Source: Gordionus sp. m RMFG-2023 (lineage: Eukaryota; Nematomorpha; Gordioida; Chordodea; Parachordodidae). Taken from it: 64,000 nt of DNA. Under the pieces are notes generated by a model that was not told the DNA's origin, did no database searches, and saw only the letters and a list, made by a program, of their open reading frames with translations. Position 1 is the first letter of the stretch. Every line of letters begins with the position of its first letter. A program made the position numbers and the translations under genes. Shown piece by piece: positions 57,835-64,000 of the stretch. The stretch is taken from NCBI RefSeq assembly GCF_954871325.1, contig NC_088776.1, positions 2,239,985 to 2,303,984 on the forward strand. The letters are read 5' to 3'.

Positions 57835-58271
57835 TAATTAGGTTTAAATTTCATAAATATATTAATTAAAAATAATTACTTTTGATTTAACTTCTATGGT
57901 ATTAGGATCTGGAATTTTTCTTCTTTTAGATGATTTTCTATAGCTTGACATATTAATTTTTAAAACTACACATGATGATTAAAACAATTAAAATTTTCAG
58001 GTAAAAATGGATGAGTTACCTTCAAAATGAAAGATCTGTTAGTCATAAATGTTTTTAGGCTAGTAGTGTTACATCCCTTCATTACATCCTAAAACAACAA
58101 CTAAATTATATTAAAATGTAATAAAGCCAGAAGTGTAATGGGGCTATGCCCCCCTCTGATAACTTCTTTGATTTTTAGCACCCATTCCAAATTTTGCGGA
58201 TAGGCTGAGGTCAAATTATTGTTAGACGTAATTTGTAAAATATTCGATATTAATGAATTCTGATATTTGAT
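57835..58271 (+). repeat. 435-bp direct repeat, left copy
   Basis: Matches 60847-61277 nearly end to end, for example TCATAAATGTTTTTAGGCTA and GCGGAT-GGCTGAGG blocks. It does not start TG or end CA, so it is unlikely to be the long terminal repeat of the fossil between the copies. Confidence 0.85.
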
Positions 58272-60760
58272 TGTTGGATATGTTGATCGATGTTATTTTA
58301 TTATTTATTTTGGCAATTGATCTATTTTATATTATATCAATTAGTATTTAAATTTAATCGGTGAAAATTATATATTAACATTTTTTTTATACATCAATTT
58401 GTATTAGTTATTTTTTTTATTATTGTTTAAAAAAAAGATATATAAAAAAAAATGTAATTGAGGATGAAAAAATAAAAATGTAATTTACCATATAATAAAA
58501 TTATGATTAAAAATAAAATAATAATCAAATAATAAATGTGGATATTAATTCAATTCCAACATGGAGGCCAATCTACGTCCGAACTTTGCGTAAGTACTAT
58601 CTCAAAATTTGATCTTGATTTTACAATGTACATTTATTCTATTTGACGCCTTTATCGATTATAATTCTCTTACGATGGATGCTTTGAACAATTCCACATA
58701 TATGACTGAAATCAAGCTCCCCAAATTCAGTAGCGATGACAGCGCCTACATAGGGAAATTGCAAAATTTCGTCAACACCAGCAAGATCTCCAACGGAGAA
58801 AAGGCCGCTCTATTTCTCCGAAGTCTTCCTGATGACGAATTTAATCATATTTGGGAAATTTGCACTGAGGAAGACTTCCAGTACCCAATCGCCCTGCTTG
58901 GCAAATTCAAGTTACAACATCCATCGAAGACCGAGAACGCTAAATTATTTTATGCTGCAATTCAAGGCAAGGATGAGACATTCTCGGCTTGGGTCACGCG
59001 CGTCACGACTCAATAAAAAATGTAAATTTAATGGCATTCAGAGAATTATTGAGAAAGTGAGAGTATCTTCGTATTCCAAAGATGTCAAGAACTCTAAGAC
59101 CATAGAAGACATTTACAATCTAGGTCTAGAGGAAGACACCGAGGACCCAAGTGGCATCAAGGGTGAGATGAAATTGTTACATTTGAATGAATCATCTGGT
59201 GTACAAGAGGTTAATCACATGGGCAGAGTCAAAAATAGTTAAGTAACAACAAAACTCATTCAGGACTCTCACGCACATGGTAAATCGCTTATCAAGCAAC
59301 CCCAGTTCATTAATGACAATCGCCCCGCACAGCATTTCGATGAACGTTACGATTTACGCTGCGAATATTGCCGTGACAAACGATTTGATGAACGTTACAA
59401 TATACGCTACGACAACGACCGCGACAAACGATTCAACGGACGGCACAGCAATTCCACGACAATCGTTTTGATCAAAGCTAAGATAATTGTCACTACCGCA
59501 ACCGTTCCGATAATCGCATCGATAACTACTACGACGATCGATACAACAATAGCATGTACAACGTCCAGGGCAATCGCCACGACTCTCATTGTGACAATCA
59601 TCAAAGTCCTGATCGACGGGATGACTGCATAGGATAACCGAACCAACTATCCCCGTCGTAGTCAGCACAGACACAACCCTCAAAATATTAATGGTTTTCC
59701 AAAATATTCGTCGAGGCCCAACCAGTACAATAATGACAATAATACTTATAATAGATCTTCTGATTACAAAGATCGAGATTGTCAATTGAATACGAACCAT
59801 GCTATGAACATCGAAGTAATTGATGATGACGACGACTCAAACACAGACCTTAAAGAATATAATCTGCAGAATTTGGAAGTGTACAATCTGGGGGTCAAGG
59901 ATACCACATATGACGCGTACAACGTGACAGTGAGCATCAACAACATACCCACGTTGATGCAAGTTGACACCGGTACTAGTACAGTATACTTCCGAAGCTG
60001 ACAGCTAAGACTGTAGGCATAACCGCGATACGTAAGACGGATATTAAACTCACTGGTTATGACGGCAGCGCTATCAAGATATTAGGTCTTACCAATGTGA
60101 ACGTTAAGTATGATGGAAACTCACATACACTGGAAGCCATTGTAGTGGATTGTGATAAGATCCCCCTGCTAGGGCGTATGTGGCTCAATACCTTCAACAA
60201 TATTTTAAAAACGTTCTTAGTGGGTGTGAAGAATGATCTCGAAAAGATAATCTCGACAACAAAAAAAGACCTCGAATCAACTTACTCCTACAAACCCAAA
60301 ATGGTCAGACAAGATAAAGTTCACTTGAATCCCGATGCTGTGCCTAAGATCATACCTTCAAGGAGAATTCCGTGCGCCTAGATTGATGCAACGACTCAGA
60401 AAGTGGATTGCTGGCTAAAGCACGACAAAATAAACCTTGCTTGAAAGGAATCTAGATGTCCGATGCCATGCACAAGCGATCCGGTTTGGAAATTAGCTAG
60501 GGGTTGTCTTTACTTTACCAAGCCATTGTTCGGTTTGAAAAGAAGACTGCACCATGAACATGGGTGGCGTATAGCGTGATGATCATGAATGTTAATGACG
60601 TTACCACTTAACTTATCCAAGGAAATCATAAGCCGAATTTCTTTGGAGAGTGGAATGTTGAATTTGTTGACCGATGTTATTTTATTATTTATTATGGCAA
60701 TTGATTTATTTTATATTATATCAATTTGTATTTAAATTTAATCGGTCAACATATTCAACA
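58272..60760 (+). mobile_element. Ty3/gypsy-like LTR element fossil (broken)
   Basis: Short TG...CA terminal repeats are proposed at 58272-58380 and 60656-60760, differing at about six of the first 90 positions. A purine-rich GGAGAGTGGAA sits right before the second, as a polypurine tract should. Parts recognised between them are a gag-like region (about 58676-59010) and an aspartic-protease-like region (about 59930-60200, with a DTG motif). The element is broken, with several breaks, and is not recent. The terminal repeats are much shorter than usual for this family, so their assignment is tentative. Confidence 0.72.
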
Positions 60761-60842
60761 TTCCACCCTCCAAAGAAATTCAGCTTATGATTTCCTTGGA
60801 TAAGTTGAGTGGTAACGTCATTAACATTCATGATCACCACGC
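60572..60842. repeat. Near-perfect palindrome around the right terminal repeat of the fossil
   Basis: Arms of about 100 bp (GATCATGAATGTTAATGACG and its inverse, and AGGAAATCATAAGC and its inverse) face each other across about 70 bp. The sequence inside the fossil next to its right repeat recurs inverted just outside it. Confidence 0.85.
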
Positions 60843-60846
60843 ATTA

Positions 60847-61277
60847 AGTAATTAGGTTTATAAAAATAATTACTTTTGATTTAACTTCTATGATATTAGG
60901 ATCTGGAATTTTTCTTTTTTTTTAGATGATTTTCTATAGCTTGACATTATAATTTTTAAAACTAAACATGATGATTAAAACAATTAAAATTTTGGTAATC
61001 AAGTAAAAATGGATGAGTTACCTTCAATATGAAAGATCTGTTAGTCATAAATGTTTTTTAGGCTAGTAGTTTACATCCCTTCATTACATCCTAATGCTAA
61101 ACAACAACTAAATTATATTAAAATGTAATAAAACCAGAAGTGTAATGGGGCTATGCCCCCTGTAACTTCTTTGATTTTTATCACCCATTCCAAATTTTGC
61201 GGATGGGCTGAGGCCAAATTATTGTTAGACATAATTTGTAAAATATTCGATTTATTGATGAATTCTGATATTTGATA
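60847..61277 (+). repeat. 435-bp direct repeat, right copy
   Basis: Partner of 57835-58271, in the same orientation. Small indels only by eye. Confidence 0.85.
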
Positions 61278-62489
61278 AAAATAATAATCCATCAAATTTA
61301 TAATTTTTAACTTAACAACTCACAAATATTATAAATTTATTATCATATTCAACTACAAAATATTCAGGTTAGGCCTTATATTTAAAAAAAAACCTTGCGA
61401 ATTTTATAAAACTGGGCTGGGATTAGCAAAAATTGAATCCGGGAGTGGTGAGGGCTTAAAAACTTTACTATCGAGCCGAGCAGTGCTTGAGGATTTAGCC
61501 TTGCAGCCTAATGTATAGTTACAACTTATATTGATTATATAAATTCATTAATTAATAAATATAATTTAGCATTGTACGATGAAATAAAGATATCCTTATT
61601 ACTAGGAGAATTAAAATTGATGTAAACAAATATACAATGATTAGTCACTGTCATATTTTTTTTATAAAGCTTTGTTTTCTTTTGTAACATAGGTTTTACA
61701 AAAAATTAAAAAATTTATGCTTCAGTTATTAATATCATATAGGCTTTTAAATTCATGATTACACTATTATTAGTATTATATCCTACCCTTTTAGTTAGGG
61801 ATATCTTAGTTCTCTAAGAGTTGAAACAGCTGCTCTAGTAAATTTAAATTAAATGTAGTTTAATAAACCTTAGGGTGGTTTATATTATATATTTCAACGG
61901 CGATTATTAGAAGACGGATTTATAAATTTCAAATTAGTTCCATTTTTATGGATATAATTTCTATATAAGAGATAAAACATCGCTTTATCAATTTACAACT
62001 TTACTCAAATCTTTATATAATTTAAACTCATAGCTATAAGGCAAGATTTGAGGGTCGGAAAATTTTTTCTAGTGAATAATAACTTTTAGTAAGAGCGATT
62101 AGCTCAATTAATTCGCATCGCATCTTATAACTATCAAATTTCACATTAGACGACGTGGATAAAGGTGTTGGCGGAATTTATGAGAAAAATGAATCTTACA
62201 AAATATTGACACTCCGGACCGTCAAAAATGGAAAAGAAAAATAAGAATGTGAAAACTGGTTAAAACTAGAAATCGCCATTAAACGGAAAAGAAGAAAAAT
62301 CATAGAGATCTAGATCGTTTCAACGTAATTCATTTGGTTATTAAAAATTTATACCCTATTATTTACTTATTTTTTTTCTTTGTAAAATTACGCAGCGACA
62401 TACCAAAGCAAATAGTGTTCTATATTAATTAAACTGCGCCTAACTAACCTCTGTAATTTTTCAAATATTTTATTATTAATATTATTCGA
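61278..62489. other. No gene seen
   Basis: AT-rich, no motif supported. Confidence 0.5.
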
Positions 62490-62850
62490 CAAGGACCAAT
62501 ATAATAATGTTTTTCACTTCCCAAATATTTTAAAATTTTTTTAATGGTAAGTTCATCAATGACATAATAATAATACCTAGACTGACGATGCATTCATTAA
62601 AAGTGTACATCAAGGAATAACAGCTGGGGACGCCATTTTGGTTACCCATATGATCATTATCAAAAATATTTTAAACAAGAGGCCAATTTATTTCCTACGT
62701 CGGTGGCAAACTTTATTAAAGAATCGCCTGATCAACGAGATAATAAGGAAGCAAGTTATCAATTTAATAGTAGTTTTTTTAAGATGAGAATAATTACGAA
62801 TATGGGTTGCCAAAATGGCTGGTCCAGCTGATTCGCATTCATTAGTCGGA
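62490..62850. mobile_element. Inverted-repeat element family E, copy 2
   Basis: ATAACAGCTGGGGACGCCAT near 62618 and the inverted GCCAAAATGGCTGGTCCAGC near 62810 bracket GGCCAATTTATTTCCTA and GAATCGCCTGATCA, as in copy 1. Non-coding; the short minus-strand open frame is chance. Confidence 0.72.
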
Positions 62851-63097
62851 CAGACAAATAATATTTCCGAGTCGGGTTTGGCTGGGCTTGAAAAATTAGA
62901 TTTGATACAGATCACTTAGTCTATATTATAGGTTAGGCTTAGGGGGGGGGATATTGACAAGTTTAACAAATATAAAAAATAAAAGGGGATATCATTATGA
63001 TTATTCTTGATCTGAGGGTGGCAAATCCTAGAATTTATTTAGAAAATTAATTTCATCCTGTATCATTGTATCGAAGGAGGTTATCATTTAAATATAA

Positions 63098-63660
63098 TAT
63101 GTTAACGTGTTATTTTTTTTTTCCAACTTTAAAAACATTTTTTGGGAACGTTTTTTAAAAAAATTTTAAAAAAAAATCTGGTTTTGCCGGAAATGTAATG
63201 ACATCGTGTTTCGGAAATACACCCCCCATGACATTTCGGACAATGTTTGCGTGAACTTTTAAACTTAATATAATATTTATATTAAATTTTTCCATATAAA
63301 TTTTAAATGACTCAAAGGTTAACAGCAAAATTTGTCTACAATCAGTGTCTACAAGAGCGAAGGGGGGGGGGGGGTAGGAACAGTTTGCATCCTAATATCT
63401 ATAAAGGGGTAGGGGGTAGGCTATAAAAATCTAGAAAATTTTCCATTACATTTTTAAATTATCTATGGGATAACATTTTGGTATTTTTAGGGGGTTAGAG
63501 ATATATTTTTGAGGGTGGTTTGCATCCAGTGAATATACTGTCATGTCATGTAGACGCTGTTCTACATTTCATAAGATAGATAGGTATTCCAAACATGATT
63601 GAATACAAAAAAAGATTTAGGAAAAGAAATTTTTTTTTTAAAAAAAAAGAGATAAAAATG
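63098..63660. mobile_element. Foldback family B, third copy (degenerate)
   Basis: Opens GTTAACGTGTTATTTTTTTT, keeps a GGTTTTGCCGGAAATG block, an inverted TCAAAGGTTAACAGCAAAAT arm, and a TAGGTATTCCAAACATGATT block near 63580. A 13-base G run lies at about 63362. Confidence 0.6.
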
Positions 63661-64000
63661 TAAGTAAGGGGGGGGGGGTGTTATTTTAGTTAATTAATGT
63701 TTAATAAATCTCTCAATTTTTAGTCGATTTTTTGTCTATTTCAAAAAACAGGCGAAATATCGATTATATTAGTCAGAAAAAAATAAATTATCCCGAAAAA
63801 GATAGGTAGAGAGAGAGAGAAAAATAAATAAATAAATTCCCGCCTCAACGTTAGGCAAGGAACATCGGATCGGCATTTACGATTGGATGAGGCATTATCT
63901 ATTATAAATCGTCTCCATATTTTTTTTTTACAAATTCGTAAGCTTTAAATATATTGGGAGCCATCTTTAAAATTTTTTAAACGAATCCTAAACAAAAAGA

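Noticed and set aside
59354-59800. 148-codon minus-strand open frame
   Set aside because: Low-complexity Val/Ile/Arg product opposite the fossil element. No support as a gene.
57835-61277. 435-bp repeats as the long terminal repeats of the gypsy-like fossil
   Set aside because: They lack TG/CA ends, and the polypurine tract sits at the inner short repeat, not at the outer one.

Overview
The window is from a strongly AT-rich animal genome, probably an invertebrate bilaterian. The evidence is one host gene, the polarity scaffold par-6, which is found only in animals. It is split by spliceosomal introns whose junctions and phases can be read directly. Everything else is accumulated mobile DNA, nested several layers deep. 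I cannot name the phylum from this sequence.

Layout. 1-3900: a degraded endonuclease-type LINE. 5764-7270: a hAT transposon with perfect 8-bp target duplications. 7556-8084: a second LINE 3' end. 9430-11300: weak LINE and piggyBac fossils. 10.5-25.3 kb: a repeat province with four copies of one dispersed repeat (called A here), a 1.1-kb hAT relative, long pyrimidine/purine tracts, foldback elements, an internally deleted piggyBac and a 3.2-kb hAT carrying an inverted second copy of its own transposase. The piggyBac and the large hAT both sit inside repeat copy A3, and copy A4 preserves both uninterrupted sites. 26047-37774, minus strand: par-6. Eight coding exons can be joined in frame and give about 898 residues. 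The order is PB1, linker, semi-CRIB, PDZ, then an unusually long C-terminal extension. The first coding exon was not found. The introns hold small palindromic elements and a minisatellite.

39.3-46.9 kb: two copies of a TIR element with a long internal palindrome. The second copy is interrupted by a 3.2-kb reverse-transcriptase element with a 10-bp target duplication. 47.7-56.5 kb: small hAT-like and GC-rich TIR elements, a minisatellite and a tandem array with a unit of roughly 110-145 bp. 57.8-61.3 kb: a broken Ty3/gypsy-like fossil between two 435-bp direct repeats. 62.5-63.7 kb: more copies of the palindromic families.

Only par-6 looks like a working gene. Its PB1 should bind atypical PKC, its semi-CRIB/PDZ should bind Cdc42-GTP and polarity partners, and the proline-rich tail is unexplained. 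The rest is best read as a record of insertion events.
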